The notes beneath the pieces were generated by a model. That model saw only the letters and a program-made list of their open reading frames with translations. It did no database searches and was not told the DNA's origin. A DNA stretch of 38,187 nt from Pseudomonadota bacterium (GTDB lineage Bacteria > Pseudomonadota > Alphaproteobacteria > Sphingomonadales > Sphingomonadaceae): contig JAFAEG010000002.1 of assembly GCA_023424095.1 (NCBI GenBank), forward strand, positions 1 through 38,187. The letters run 5' to 3'. The position numbers and the translations under genes are program-made. Position 1 is the stretch's first letter. The number at the start of each line of letters is the position of its first letter. Below, piece after piece: positions 16,159-25,243 of the stretch.

Positions 16159-17259
16159 TCAGGCCTCCGTCGCGCCCGGGATCACGCCGCGGCGGATCTG
16201 GTCGAGTTCGATGCTTTCGAACAGGGCTTTGAAATTGCCTTCGCCGAAGCCTTCATTGCCCTTGCGCTGGATGATCTCGAAGAAGATCGGCCCGACCATA
16301 TTCTCGGTGAAGATCTGCAGCAGCAGGCCTTCGCCCGTCTCCGGCGAGCCGTCGATCAGGATCCGGCGGGTGCGCATCGCCTGCACGTCGTGGGCGTGGT
16401 TCGGAATGCGCTTGTCGATCAGATCGTAATAGGTTTCGGGGCTGTCCTGAAACTTCACGCCATTGGCGCGGAGCAGGTCGACGGTCTTGAAGATGTCGTC
16501 GGTGGCGAAGGCGAGGTGCTGGATGCCTTCGCCCTTATATTCCTTCAGATATTCGGCGATCTGCGAGAAGTCGTCCTGGCTCTCATTGAGCGGGATGCGG
16601 ATCTTGTCGTCCGGGGCGGTCATCGCGCGCGACAGCAGGCCGGTCTGCTGGCCCTCAATGTCGAAATAGCGGATTTCGCGGAAGTTGAAGATGCGCTCGT
16701 AGAAATCGGCCCAGTGGTTCATCCGGCCGCGATTCACATTGTGGGTGAGGTGATCGAGCGTGTGCAGGCCGACATTATTGTCCTCGCGGCTGGCGCCGGG
16801 GACGGGCTCGAAATCCACGTCGTAAATCTGCTCGGCGCCGTAGCGGTCGACCAGATAGAGGAAGGAGCCGCCAATGCCCTCGATCGAGGGGATTTCCAGC
16901 TCGCCGGGGCCGCGCGGGCTCTTCACTTCGGTGGCGCCACGCTCGACGGCGAGCTTCACCGCTTCCTTCGAATTCTTGACGCGGAAGGCCATGCCGTTGG
17001 CGGACGGGCCGTGCGCGGCGCGGAAGTCGGCGGGCTGGCCCTCCGGCTCCATGTTCAGGATGAAGTTAATGTCGCCCTGCGCATAATGGCGGACATTCTT
17101 GGAGCGGTGATTGCCGACATGGGTGAAGCCCAATTGGGTAAACATCCGCGCCATCGCCTCGGGATCGGGGCTGGTCCATTCGACGAATTCGAAGCCGTCG
17201 AGGCCGATGATGTTGTCGCGATTGCCGCTCTGCGGACGGGCCTGGGTCTGGGTCGCCAT
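16159..17259 (-). CDS. hpd: 4-hydroxyphenylpyruvate dioxygenase
   Basis: Fe(II) dioxygenase converting 4-hydroxyphenylpyruvate to homogentisate, the substrate of the downstream hmgA product. 366 aa from the ATG at 17259. The glyoxalase-fold metal ligands are in place: His170 (LDHLTHNV), His248 (GIQHLAFATDDI) and Glu328 (IFFEIIQRKGNEGFG). The C-terminal GNFKALFESIE helix that closes the active site is present. First gene of the minus-strand unit, separated from hmgA by a compound palindrome and divergent from a TauE/SafE gene. Confidence 0.96.
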   Translation of the reverse strand: MATQTQARPQSGNRDNIIGLDGFEFVEWTSPDPEAMARMFTQLGFTHVGNHRSKNVRHYAQGDINFILNMEPEGQPADFRAAHGPSANGMAFRVKNSKEAVKLAVERGATEVKSPRGPGELEIPSIEGIGGSFLYLVDRYGAEQIYDVDFEPVPGASREDNNVGLHTLDHLTHNVNRGRMNHWADFYERIFNFREIRYFDIEGQQTGLLSRAMTAPDDKIRIPLNESQDDFSQIAEYLKEYKGEGIQHLAFATDDIFKTVDLLRANGVKFQDSPETYYDLIDKRIPNHAHDVQAMRTRRILIDGSPETGEGLLLQIFTENMVGPIFFEIIQRKGNEGFGEGNFKALFESIELDQIRRGVIPGATEA

Positions 17260-17335
17260 CGGGCGCTTCCTCTTTTAAGCTTGCGGGGTCGCGGTCCCTC
17301 TAGCTCCCGCGCGGCCTTCACGAAAGCCCCCGGCC

Positions 17336-18088
17336 TTGCTCCTGCTCGCTCCGCTCTTTCTGCTCACCGCTTTGCTTTACGCCGCGGCCGGGTTTGGCGG
17401 TGGTTCGACCTACACCGCCCTCTTGGCGCTGTGGGAGTTGGACGCGGCGGCGATCCCGATCGTCTCGCTGACCTGCAATCTGTGCGTGGTGAGCATAGGC
17501 GCGTGGCGCTTCGCGCGGGCCGGGCATGTCGATCTGAAGCGGATCTGGCCATTGTTCGCGGCGTCGATCCCGATGGCGTTCGTGGGCGGCATCCTGCCGG
17601 TGCCGCGGGTGGTGTTCATCGGCCTGCTGTCGGCGTCCCTGTTCGTCGCCGGGACGCTCCTGCTGTGGCAGCCCAAGGCGAAAGCGGGTCTGCCGCCGAA
17701 ACCCTATCCGCGCTGGCTCGAGCCGGTGGTGGGCGGACTGCTGGGCCTGCTCGCGGGGATCGTCGGGATTGGCGGCGGCATCTATCTGGCACCGGTGCTG
17801 CATCTGCTGCGCTGGGGCAGCGCGCACGCCATTGCGGGGACGAGCGCGGTCTTCATCCTGGCCAATTCGCTGTCCGGCCTGAGCGGGCAACTCGCGAAAA
17901 GCAGCGGCGCGGTTGGCGAGGTGCTGGCCGAACATTGGCTGCTCTTCCCGGCGGTGCTGATCGGCGGCGCCATCGGCTCCTTGCTCGGCGCGCGGCGGTT
18001 CGATCCGCACTGGCTTCGGGTGCTGACCGGCCTGCTGATCCTGTTCGTCGCCGGGCAGCTCGCTTTCCGCTTTGCCATGCTGCTTTGA
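17336..18088 (+). CDS. Sulfite exporter TauE/SafE family permease (second copy)
   Basis: 250-aa integral membrane protein of the TauE/SafE family, not closely like the one at 6995-7906. The reading starts at TTG 17336, the first possible start after the previous stop; the ribosome site is unclear. Family motifs: AAAGFGGGSTYTALLAL at about residues 16-32 and GIVGIGGGIYLAPVL in the second half, each in a membrane half. The segment between halves (KAKAGLPPKPYPRW) is short. It diverges from hpd by about 75 bp. Substrate unknown. Confidence 0.83.
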   Translation: MLLLAPLFLLTALLYAAAGFGGGSTYTALLALWELDAAAIPIVSLTCNLCVVSIGAWRFARAGHVDLKRIWPLFAASIPMAFVGGILPVPRVVFIGLLSASLFVAGTLLLWQPKAKAGLPPKPYPRWLEPVVGGLLGLLAGIVGIGGGIYLAPVLHLLRWGSAHAIAGTSAVFILANSLSGLSGQLAKSSGAVGEVLAEHWLLFPAVLIGGAIGSLLGARRFDPHWLRVLTGLLILFVAGQLAFRFAMLL

Positions 18089-18129
18089 CGGGGTTCCGGC
18101 CGCACGAAAATTGATGCTATGCCGCAACG

Positions 18130-19335
18130 ATGCTGACTCGACGCCAAGCGATCGGAGGGCTCGGCGCTGCCGCCGCCCTGATGTCAACGTCCGGCCTGGC
18201 GCTGGCGCAGCAGCGGGTGCGGAAAGGCGCGCGGCTGCGGCCCGGCGATACGGTCGGCGTGATCGCGCCGGCGGGCTGGCCGTCCGATCCCAATGAGATT
18301 GATCGCGCATTGCAGCGGGTTCGCGACCTGGGGCTGGTGCCCAAGGCCGGCAATCATCTGCGCGACCGCCACGGCTATCTCGCCGGCACCGATCCCAACC
18401 GCGCCGCCGACGTCAATGCGATGTTCGCCGACGACAGCGTCAAGGCGGTGCTCGCGTTGCGCGGCGGCTGGGGCTGCGCGCGCTTGTTGCCCTATCTCAA
18501 CTGGGACGTGATCCGCGCCAATCCGAAGATCCTGGCCGGCTTCAGCGACATCACCGCCCTTCACCTTGCGATCGCGGCGCGCGGCGGCTTTCCGACCATC
18601 CACGGCCCCAATATCGGCAGCAATTGGGGCTCGCGCAGCATGGACACGTTCCGCCGGCTGGTCTTCGACGCGTCCTTGCCGGTGCTCGAGGAATGGCCGG
18701 GCGGGGTGCCGCCCGTCGTGGCGCCGCCGGTGCAGCCAATGCCCTCAGTTACCGTCGGGCCGCCCCCCGCGAATGTGCCGGCGACGCCGCTGCCGCAAAA
18801 TCCCGTTCCACAAAACCCGACGCCGCGCGTGGGCGTGGACGGGCAGCCGCTGCCGAGCGTCACCGTGGATGGCGAGCCCGTCGTCGCGCAGCCGGTCGTG
18901 CACCGGACCCGCACGATCCGGGGCGGCCGGGCGACCGGGCGCTTGATCGGCGGCAATCTGACCGTGCTCTCGGCCCTGGTCGGGACGCCCTATCTGCCGG
19001 ATTTCGACGATGCGATCCTGTTCCTCGAGGATGTCGAGGAAGCCGAATATCGGGTCGATCGCATGCTCACCCAATTGGCGCTGGCCGGGATCCTCGGGCG
19101 GTTGAACGGCATCGTGTTCGGCCAATGCACCCGCTGCGCCACCGCCAATCCGGGGCCGGGCAGCGTGTCGCTCGACATGGTCCTGAACAACCATTTCGGG
19201 CGCTACAACATCCCGTCCTTCACCGGCGCCTGGTTCGGCCACATCTCGAACCAGTTGAATATCCCCGTCGGCGTCCGCGCCGAGATCGACGCGGACCGGG
19301 GCACGATCCGGGTGCTGGAGTCGGCGGTAAGCTGA
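18130..19335 (+). CDS. LD-carboxypeptidase (peptidase S66), exported
   Basis: LdcA-type serine peptidase that removes the terminal D-alanine from murein tetrapeptides. 401 aa from ATG 18130. The N-terminus MLTRRQAIGG followed by a hydrophobic stretch ending LALAQ looks like a Tat signal, so it probably acts in the periplasm. Catalytic residues seen: Ser139 in AGFSDITAL, Glu in LFLEDVEEAEY (about 300), His371 in FGHISNQLNIPVG. Odd point: residues about 190-262 form a Pro/Val-rich insert with a repeated PSVTV, placed just before the GRLIGGNL segment where the family is normally compact. LdcA is normally cytoplasmic in E. coli, so the export signal is a real difference. Confidence 0.88.
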   Translation: MLTRRQAIGGLGAAAALMSTSGLALAQQRVRKGARLRPGDTVGVIAPAGWPSDPNEIDRALQRVRDLGLVPKAGNHLRDRHGYLAGTDPNRAADVNAMFADDSVKAVLALRGGWGCARLLPYLNWDVIRANPKILAGFSDITALHLAIAARGGFPTIHGPNIGSNWGSRSMDTFRRLVFDASLPVLEEWPGGVPPVVAPPVQPMPSVTVGPPPANVPATPLPQNPVPQNPTPRVGVDGQPLPSVTVDGEPVVAQPVVHRTRTIRGGRATGRLIGGNLTVLSALVGTPYLPDFDDAILFLEDVEEAEYRVDRMLTQLALAGILGRLNGIVFGQCTRCATANPGPGSVSLDMVLNNHFGRYNIPSFTGAWFGHISNQLNIPVGVRAEIDADRGTIRVLESAVS

Positions 19336-19375
19336 ATTTGGTGTTCAGCTGCGCTGAAGCGGGCCGGCACCGGCC
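19330..19375. terminator. Candidate two-way terminator
   Basis: Perfect 7-bp stem AGCTGAA/TTCAGCT (19330-19336 and 19344-19350), followed by GGCCGG/CCGGCC between the convergent LD-carboxypeptidase and glutamate-synthase-like genes. No clear T-run is present. Confidence 0.4.
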
Positions 19376-19388
19376 TGCCTAAACGTTC

Positions 19389-20990
19389 CTAGGCCGCGGC
19401 CAGCTCGAAACTGTCGGCGCGGGCGACCCGCCAGGCGTTGCTGTAGAAATCGCGGTCGTGCGCTTCGGTCAGCAATTCTCCCTCGCGCAGGAAAATGTGC
19501 AGCTGTGAGAACATGCGGATCTCGGTCAGGCTGACCCGGCGCACGAGGTGATGCGGGCCGATCTGATCGGGATGCTCAAGCCCGGCGGCGGCGATCATGT
19601 CGGACAAAGCGGCCAGCGTATTGCGGTGGAAATTGTGCACGCGCTCGGCCTTGTCGGGGACGACCAGCGCGCGCTGGCGCATGCGGTCCTGGGTGGCGAC
19701 TCCGACCGGGCAGCGATTGGTGTGACAGGACAAAGACTGGATGCAGCCCAAGGCGAACATGAAGCCGCGGCCGGCATTCACCCAATCCGCGCCCAGCGCC
19801 ATCGCCGCCGCGATATCGAAGGCGCTGACGATCTTGCCCGCCGCGCCGACCTTGATGTGCTGGCGGATGCCGGCGCCGACCAGGGTGTTGTGGACGAACA
19901 GCAGGCTTTCACGCAGCGGCATGCCGAGATGGTCGGTGAATTCCTGCGGCGAGGCGCCGGTGCCGCCTTCGGCGCCGTCGACGACGATGAAATCGGGATA
20001 GGTGCTGGCGTCGCGCATCGCCTTGACGATGCCCATGAATTCCCAGGGCTGGCCGACGCACAATTTGAAGCCGACCGGCTTGCCGCCGGAGAGGCGGCGC
20101 AGCTCGGCGATGAACGCGACCAGCTCGGCCGGGGTCGAGAAGGCGCGGTGGCGGGCGGGTGAGACGCAATCCTCATCCATCGGCACGCCGCGGGTCGCGG
20201 CGATTTCGGTGGTGATCTTCTGGGCCGGCAGGATGCCGCCATGACCGGGCTTGGCGCCCTGGCTCAACTTGATCTCGATCATCTTGACCTGGGGGTCGGC
20301 GGCCTGCTCGGCAAACCGCTTCGGGTCGAAATTGCCGTCGGCGGTGCGGCAGCCGAAATAGCCGCTGCCAATCTCCCAGATCAGGTCGCCTTTGTGCTCA
20401 CGGTGATAGGGGCTGATCGACCCTTCGCCGGTATCGTGGGCGAAGCCGCCGAGCATCGCGCCCTTGTTCAGCGCGAGGATGGCGTTGGCGCCGAGCGAGC
20501 CGAAGCTCATCGCGGAGATGTTGAAGATCGAGGCGGAATAAGGCTGGGTGCAGTCCTTGCCGCCGATCGGCACGCGAAAGCTGGTGGGGTCCGCGGGCGG
20601 CGCGGGCCGGGTCGAATGGGCGATGAATTCATAGCCATTCTGATAGACGTCGACGAGCGTGCCGAAGGCGATGTCGCTATTTTCGTTCTTGGCCCGTTGA
20701 TAGACGAGCGAGCGCTGGGCGCGCGAGAAGGGCACCTTCTCCTGGCTCCCCTCGATCAGATATTGCCGGATTTCGGGCCGTATCTGTTCAAAGAACCAGC
20801 GCAGATGGCCGATCACCGGATAGTTGCGGCGCACCGAATGGAGCGGCTGGGTCAGGTCGTAAACGCCCACCAGGCTCAGCCCGAGGCTGATCGCGAAAAC
20901 GGGAATCGCCCAGACATTGGGCAGATAATAGCCGCTGACCAGAGCGGCGATGACGCAAAGGCCAAAGGCCGTGAAGCGAGTGAAGAACAC
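19389..20990 (-). CDS. FMN-binding glutamate synthase family protein
   Basis: Stand-alone homologue of the glutamate synthase FMN/Fe-S domain, 533 aa from the GTG at 20990, with GGAG 6 nt upstream. The N-terminus holds one or two membrane helices (about residues 8-45), unlike true GltB. The barrel contains SAMSFGSLGANAI, LSQGAKPGHGGILP and VDGAEGGTGASPQEF, typical of FMN-binding glutamate synthase domains. Cysteines for an Fe-S cluster are in SCHTNRCPVGVATQD. It lacks the amidotransferase domain, so it does not release ammonia from glutamine. The physiological reaction of this family is unsettled. Confidence 0.88.
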   Translation of the reverse strand: MFFTRFTAFGLCVIAALVSGYYLPNVWAIPVFAISLGLSLVGVYDLTQPLHSVRRNYPVIGHLRWFFEQIRPEIRQYLIEGSQEKVPFSRAQRSLVYQRAKNENSDIAFGTLVDVYQNGYEFIAHSTRPAPPADPTSFRVPIGGKDCTQPYSASIFNISAMSFGSLGANAILALNKGAMLGGFAHDTGEGSISPYHREHKGDLIWEIGSGYFGCRTADGNFDPKRFAEQAADPQVKMIEIKLSQGAKPGHGGILPAQKITTEIAATRGVPMDEDCVSPARHRAFSTPAELVAFIAELRRLSGGKPVGFKLCVGQPWEFMGIVKAMRDASTYPDFIVVDGAEGGTGASPQEFTDHLGMPLRESLLFVHNTLVGAGIRQHIKVGAAGKIVSAFDIAAAMALGADWVNAGRGFMFALGCIQSLSCHTNRCPVGVATQDRMRQRALVVPDKAERVHNFHRNTLAALSDMIAAAGLEHPDQIGPHHLVRRVSLTEIRMFSQLHIFLREGELLTEAHDRDFYSNAWRVARADSFELAAA

Positions 20991-21053
20991 GACAGCTCCG
21001 ATACAGCAATGATTGGTGCGTGCGCGACAGAATGCGCGGAGGCAGAACGGCCG

Positions 21054-21467
21054 TTACGGCTGCTGGTTCACGTCCAGGATCTTCAGCACGCGCGGCCGGC
21101 CATCGGGGCGGGGCCAGTTGATCTCGCCGCCGACGCTCATGCCGATCAGGCCGGCACCCACGGGCGTCATCACGGAGATGCACGAAGCCTCGATGTCGGC
21201 ATGGCCGGGCAGGACCAGGCGAACCTTGCGGGTCGTGCCATTGCTGTCGTCGAGGAAGGTGACGTCCGAGCCCAGCCGGACGACGTCCGCCGGCATCCGC
21301 TCAGGCGTGCGCAATTTGGCGCGGTCGATCTCGCTCAGGATCATGCTCGCGAGCTCGGGCGCGCGCGCCTCCATCTGGATCGCCAGGCTGGCGATCACAT
21401 CGTAATCGGCTTCGGTAAGATAGATGGGCGGCTTGCTGGCGCGGCGCGGCGCTTTGATATTCGACAT
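21054..21467 (-). CDS. rnk: Nucleoside diphosphate kinase regulator (Rnk/GreA C-terminal fold)
   Basis: 137-aa protein of the Rnk family; the fold resembles the C-terminal domain of GreA and binds RNA polymerase. Start at the ATG at 21467 (MSNIKAPRR). The frame reaches an upstream ATG at 21542, which adds an unrelated Arg-rich stretch. The N-terminal half holds a short helix pair (LTEADYDVIASLAIQM), and the C-terminal half holds GSDVTFLDD, RLVLPGHAD and ISVMTPVGAGLIGMSVG, the GreA-C signature. It follows the glutamate-synthase-like gene on the same strand with a small gap. Confidence 0.82.
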   Translation of the reverse strand: MSNIKAPRRASKPPIYLTEADYDVIASLAIQMEARAPELASMILSEIDRAKLRTPERMPADVVRLGSDVTFLDDSNGTTRKVRLVLPGHADIEASCISVMTPVGAGLIGMSVGGEINWPRPDGRPRVLKILDVNQQP

Positions 21468-21782
21468 GTCTCGACCAATCGGCTGAGCGGGCTGGAAGGA
21501 GCATCGACCGCGTCTCCCGCGTCGGCGTCCTGTGACGATCAATGGCCCCAGATCCGCCGACCGAACGGCCGCAGTCTGGGGCTAAACACCCGCGAGCAAT
21601 TGTCCCGAATGAGCGCGGAAGCGCCGGAAGATCGACATGCACAGCATTCGGCCAACGTGTGGCCGCAGCCAGCAAGTGTCAAGCGCTCACCCTAAGGTGA
21701 CCGTCGGACGGGCGCGGATCGGAGGAGAATGGGCGGGATTCCAGGTCGTCTGGACCTTCGACATCCGCCGCGAACAGGAAAA
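21468..21782. other. Non-coding stretch between rnk and tRNA-Leu
   Basis: About 315 bp without a convincing gene. It holds the rnk upstream region. An 8-bp perfect stem GCCCCAGA/TCTGGGGC (21545-21552 and 21575-21582) encloses a 22-nt loop, and a small TCACC/GGTGA hairpin (21687-21700) could end the tRNA transcript. No promoter is distinct. Confidence 0.5.
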
Positions 21783-21869
21783 TGGTGCCCAGAAGAGGAC
21801 TCGAACCTCCACGACCTTGCGATCGCCAGCACCTGAAGCTGGTGCGTCTACCAATTCCGCCATCTGGGC
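21783..21869 (-). tRNA. tRNA-Leu (CAG)
   Basis: 87-nt leucine tRNA on the minus strand. The 7-bp acceptor stem GCCCAGA/TCTGGGC pairs fully, followed by A and an encoded CCA. Anticodon CAG lies in the ...CTTCAGGTG... loop, a long variable arm follows as in tRNA-Leu, and the T-loop reads GTTCGAGTC. It reads CUG codons, the main Leu codon in this high-GC genome. Confidence 0.96.
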
Positions 21870-22016
21870 ACGGGGTAGGCGGCGCGAACTAGGGGGCGGT
21901 TCGGGGCTTGTCAACGGCGGGTGACGCGAGAAGCGCTGCGGGCGCGCCGAACTTGCCTTCCGCGGCCGGAGCCGCTTAAGCGTCCGGCGACATTTGTTTT
22001 CGTGGGACAGCCCGGC

Positions 22017-22961
22017 ATGGCGGACGAACGCCTCATCACCATTTTCGGCGCGGGCGGCTTTATCGGCCGCTACGCCGCGCAGAATCTGCTCAAGGCGGGC
22101 GTTCGGCTGCGCGGGGCGGAACGCGAACCCAAGCGCAGCTGGTTCCTGAAGCCGCTCGGTTTTCCGGGGCAGGTGCAATTGGTCCGCGCCGACATCAATG
22201 ACCCGGCCAGCGTGGCGCGCGCCGTCGCTGGCGCCGACGTGGTCATCAACCTGGTCGGCATCCTGAAGGGCAAGTTCCGCGCCGTCCATGTCGAGGGCGC
22301 CGCCAATGTCGCCCGCGCGGCGGCCGAGGCCGGCTGCGCCGGGCTGGTGCACATTTCGTCGATCGGCGCCGATCCCGAGAGCCCGAGCGATTATGGCCGG
22401 TCGAAGGGCGAGGGCGAGGCAGCGGTCCGCGCGGCCTTCCCGAATGCCACCATCCTGCGCCCGTCCATCGTCTTCGGGCCGGAGGATAATTTCATCAGCC
22501 GCTTCGCCGCGATGGGGCGGCAATTGCCGGTGCTGCCGGTGATGGCAGCCGGGGCGCAGTTCCAGCCGGTCTATGTCGGCGACCTCGCCCGCGCGATCGC
22601 GGCGGCGGCGCTCGATCCCGCCGCTCATGCCGGCCAGACCTACGAGCTTTGCGGGCCGCGCGTCTACACGATGGCGGAATTGAACGAGACGGTGCTGAAG
22701 CTGACCGGGCGCGAGGAAAAAGCGGTCGCGACCATTCCCGACGCGGTCGGCGGCCTGATCGCCAAGCTCACCGGCTGGCTGCCCGGTGCGCCGATCACCG
22801 GGGACCAGTGGCGCATGCTGCAGGTGCCGAATGTCGCGAGCGCGGATGCAAAGGGCTTCGATGCGTTCGGCATCCGTCCGCAGCCGCTCGAGGCGATCGC
22901 CGGCACCTGGCTGACATCCTATCGCAAGGGCGGCCGGTTCGGGGTGCAATCGCCCTCCTGA
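22017..22961 (+). CDS. Complex I NDUFA9 subunit family protein (NAD(P)-binding)
   Basis: Atypical short-chain dehydrogenase of the NDUFA9/SDR_a5-like group, 314 aa from the ATG at 22017. The upstream open frame lacks a protein-like start. The NAD(P)-binding motif FGAGGFIGR is at residues 10-18, with a SDYGRSKGE segment resembling the YxxxK motif. In mitochondria NDUFA9 is an accessory complex I subunit; bacterial members are unassigned and may act in quinone or respiratory chemistry. The gene diverges from the tRNA-Leu gene and is followed about 50 bp downstream by uppP. Confidence 0.85.
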   Translation: MADERLITIFGAGGFIGRYAAQNLLKAGVRLRGAEREPKRSWFLKPLGFPGQVQLVRADINDPASVARAVAGADVVINLVGILKGKFRAVHVEGAANVARAAAEAGCAGLVHISSIGADPESPSDYGRSKGEGEAAVRAAFPNATILRPSIVFGPEDNFISRFAAMGRQLPVLPVMAAGAQFQPVYVGDLARAIAAAALDPAAHAGQTYELCGPRVYTMAELNETVLKLTGREEKAVATIPDAVGGLIAKLTGWLPGAPITGDQWRMLQVPNVASADAKGFDAFGIRPQPLEAIAGTWLTSYRKGGRFGVQSPS

Positions 22962-23010
22962 TCGCCGCACCCGCCGACTTTCCTCCAGCCGACGGATCGA
23001 CAACACCCCC

Positions 23011-23823
23011 ATGGAAGCCATCATCACCGCCATCCTGCTCGGCATCGTCGAGGGGCTGACCGAATTCATTCCGGTTTCGTCGACCGGCCATCTGATCCTC
23101 GCTTCGGAACTGATGGGCTATGACGCCGCGGCCTGGGCGCAATTCAACGTGATTATCCAGCTGGGCGCGATCCTGGCGGTGATCGTGCTCTATTGGCGAA
23201 CCTTCTGGGCAGTGGCGACGGGGCTGTTCAAGGCCGAGCCGACCTCCTTCTGCTTCGTGCGCAACCTGCTGATCGCCTTCCTGCCCTCCGCGGTGCTCGG
23301 CTTCCTGCTGATCGACCAGATCGAATTGCTGCTGGAAAATGCGCATATCGTGGCGGTCGCGTTGATCGTCGGCGGGATCGCGATCCTGATCATCGAGAAG
23401 TTGGTGAAGCCGCGCGCGGACATTCAGCCCGGGGTCGCGGCGATGCCGATGAAGACCGCGATGGGCATCGGCATCATCCAGTGTCTGTCGATGATTCCCG
23501 GTGTCAGCCGGTCCGGTGCGACGATCATGGGCGCGCTGACGCTCGGCGTCGAGCGGCGCACGGCGGCGGAGTTCAGCTTTTTCCTCGCCGTGCCGACGAT
23601 GGTCGGCGCGACGGGCCTGTCGATCTTCAATCATCGCGAGACGTTGAGCTCGGGCGCGGTCGATTGGGGCCTGATCGGGATCGGCTTCGCGGTGTCGTTC
23701 ATCGTCGCCTTGGTGGTGATCAAGGGCTTTATCGGCATCGTCTCGCGCTACGGCTTCGCGCCCTTCGCCTGGTACCGGATCATCGCCGGCGTGGCGGCCC
23801 TGATCTGGCTGGGCATGCGCTGA
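23011..23823 (+). CDS. uppP: Undecaprenyl-diphosphatase UppP (BacA)
   Basis: Inner-membrane phosphatase that recycles undecaprenyl diphosphate to the monophosphate carrier for peptidoglycan and glycan synthesis, and gives bacitracin tolerance. 270 aa, the usual size, from the ATG at 23011. Both active-site signatures are intact: GIVEGLTEFIPVSSTGHL (11-28) and PGVSRSG (163-169). About eight membrane segments can be seen. It is transcribed in the same direction as the upstream NDUFA9-like gene. Confidence 0.95.
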   Translation: MEAIITAILLGIVEGLTEFIPVSSTGHLILASELMGYDAAAWAQFNVIIQLGAILAVIVLYWRTFWAVATGLFKAEPTSFCFVRNLLIAFLPSAVLGFLLIDQIELLLENAHIVAVALIVGGIAILIIEKLVKPRADIQPGVAAMPMKTAMGIGIIQCLSMIPGVSRSGATIMGALTLGVERRTAAEFSFFLAVPTMVGATGLSIFNHRETLSSGAVDWGLIGIGFAVSFIVALVVIKGFIGIVSRYGFAPFAWYRIIAGVAALIWLGMR

Positions 23824-23902
23824 AACTCGGTGCGATTCCGGACGGAATTCGGGTCGCTTTCGGAGCAAGGTCTGGCCTAGACTGCCCCTCGATCAGGGGA
23901 GC

Positions 23903-24628
23903 ATGCGCATGACCATCTTCGCCGCTGCCATCGCACTCGGAACCGTTGCCGCGCCGCCCGGCGAGCGTGGGGAAGTCGTCACCCCACCGCCGATCGTCCG
24001 CGTGCCGGTGACGTCGCCGCCACCGCCGCGGATCATCGCGATGCCGCCCCCCCCTCCTTCGCCTCCTCCGCCGCCTCGCCAGCCGCTGCCGACACCGAGC
24101 GCGGAGGCCCGGGCGCTGGCTCTGACGATGCTCGACCGCGTCGCGCTGTTCGAGGTGGAAGCGCGTCGCCAGGTCCTGAACCAGCTGCGCTGGCCGCGAA
24201 ATGGCACTCATATCTGCGACTTAGCCAATGCAGAGTGCGCGCAGATCGCCGGAGAGATCGCCGATCGTGAGACGCCGCCCTATGCGATGCAGATGCGCGA
24301 CGTGGTCAGCCGGATCCTGGGCGCGCAATTCGACCGGACAATGACGCCTGCGCAGATCGCGGATGCAAATCGCTATCTGACCAGCGATTCTGGCCGTGCG
24401 CTGATCGGTAGTTTCGTGTCGATCGACGAGCGGACCTTGGCCGGGCTCGATCCGCCGAATCTGCGGTTCGCCACCCAGCGCGACGATTTGACGGCGGAGT
24501 TCGTGCGACGGACCGAGCATCTGCCTCGCGCGCCCAGAACGGTGATCAGTACGCCGACCGTGGTCGTGCGCCCGCCGCCGGCGCCGCCGATCCCGCCACC
24601 GCCCCGCAAGGCTGTAGCGGGCGACTGA
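23903..24628 (+). CDS. Secreted proline-rich protein, unknown function
   Basis: 241 aa from ATG 23903 (an ATG at 23909 is also possible), with AGGGGAGC directly upstream. A signal peptide (MTIFAAAIALGTVAAPP) precedes a Pro-rich linker of about 45 residues (PPPSPPPPPRQP). A mainly helical domain (about residues 65-190) contains two cysteines close together (HICDLANAEC) and MQMRDVVSRILG. A second Pro-rich stretch ends the protein. The helical part has the character of DUF2059-like secreted proteins, but I cannot assign it. The Pro-rich ends may span the periplasm or cell wall. Confidence 0.6.
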   Translation: MRMTIFAAAIALGTVAAPPGERGEVVTPPPIVRVPVTSPPPPRIIAMPPPPPSPPPPPRQPLPTPSAEARALALTMLDRVALFEVEARRQVLNQLRWPRNGTHICDLANAECAQIAGEIADRETPPYAMQMRDVVSRILGAQFDRTMTPAQIADANRYLTSDSGRALIGSFVSIDERTLAGLDPPNLRFATQRDDLTAEFVRRTEHLPRAPRTVISTPTVVVRPPPAPPIPPPPRKAVAGD

Positions 24629-24746
24629 CGCTCGTTCAGCCGGGACTCATCGCCGCTTTTGCTATAGGGTGAACCCGCAGGCACGCGGCGCGTTTTATGT
24701 CGCGTGCTCAACGACTTCGCGCGTTGTCCCGGTCACGGAGTAGCCC

Positions 24747-25184
24747 ATGCGTAAGCTCATCATCGCCGGCGCGGCCCTGTTCGCCGCCGCCCCCGTTTTG
24801 GCCCAGCCGCCCGTTTATGACGACGATTATGACGTTCGTGACGAGCGCCCGCTCGACCGGCGCGATATCGGCCGGATGGCCGGGGCGATGGAGCGCATGG
24901 TCGGTGCGATCCTGGACCTGCCGGTGGGCGGGATCGCGGCGGCGGTCGATCCGCTCAGCCGTGGCGGTGTGCACCCGCGCGATACGATGCGCGATCTCGC
25001 CGAGCGCGACGATCCCTATGTCGAGCAGCGCATTCGCGCCGGCATTCGCGGCACTGCTCACGGCGTTGGCGCGATGAGCGATTCGCTGGCGCGGATGCTG
25101 CCGGTGCTGCGCCGTTCGATCGACGAAATGAGTCGCAGCGTCGAAGACGCGATCGACGAGGCGCAGGATCGCGAGCCTTATTGA
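24747..25184 (+). CDS. Secreted protein, unknown function
   Basis: 145 aa from ATG 24747. The signal peptide (KLIIAGAALFAAAPVLAQ) is followed by a very acidic stretch (VYDDDYDVRDERPLDRRD). A helical domain with glycine-rich IGRMAGAMERMVGAILDLPVGG comes next, and a C-terminal amphipathic helix (RSIDEMSRSVEDAIDEAQD) ends the protein. There is no known family signature. Similar small exported proteins are frequent in sphingomonads, so it is likely a real gene. Confidence 0.62.
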   Translation: MRKLIIAGAALFAAAPVLAQPPVYDDDYDVRDERPLDRRDIGRMAGAMERMVGAILDLPVGGIAAAVDPLSRGGVHPRDTMRDLAERDDPYVEQRIRAGIRGTAHGVGAMSDSLARMLPVLRRSIDEMSRSVEDAIDEAQDREPY

Positions 25185-25243
25185 GGTCCAGGCTGGCGGC
25201 GCGGGCTGGACGGGACGCATCGCTGCGTTAAAGCTTCGGCGTC

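Noticed and set aside
21545..21582. Riboswitch upstream of rnk
   Set aside because: A single 8-bp stem with a 22-nt loop is too simple, and no conserved ligand-site motif is visible.
21687..23069. Minus-strand ORF of 460 aa
   Set aside because: It covers the tRNA-Leu gene and the antisense strand of the NDUFA9-like gene, with no family motif and Arg-rich composition.
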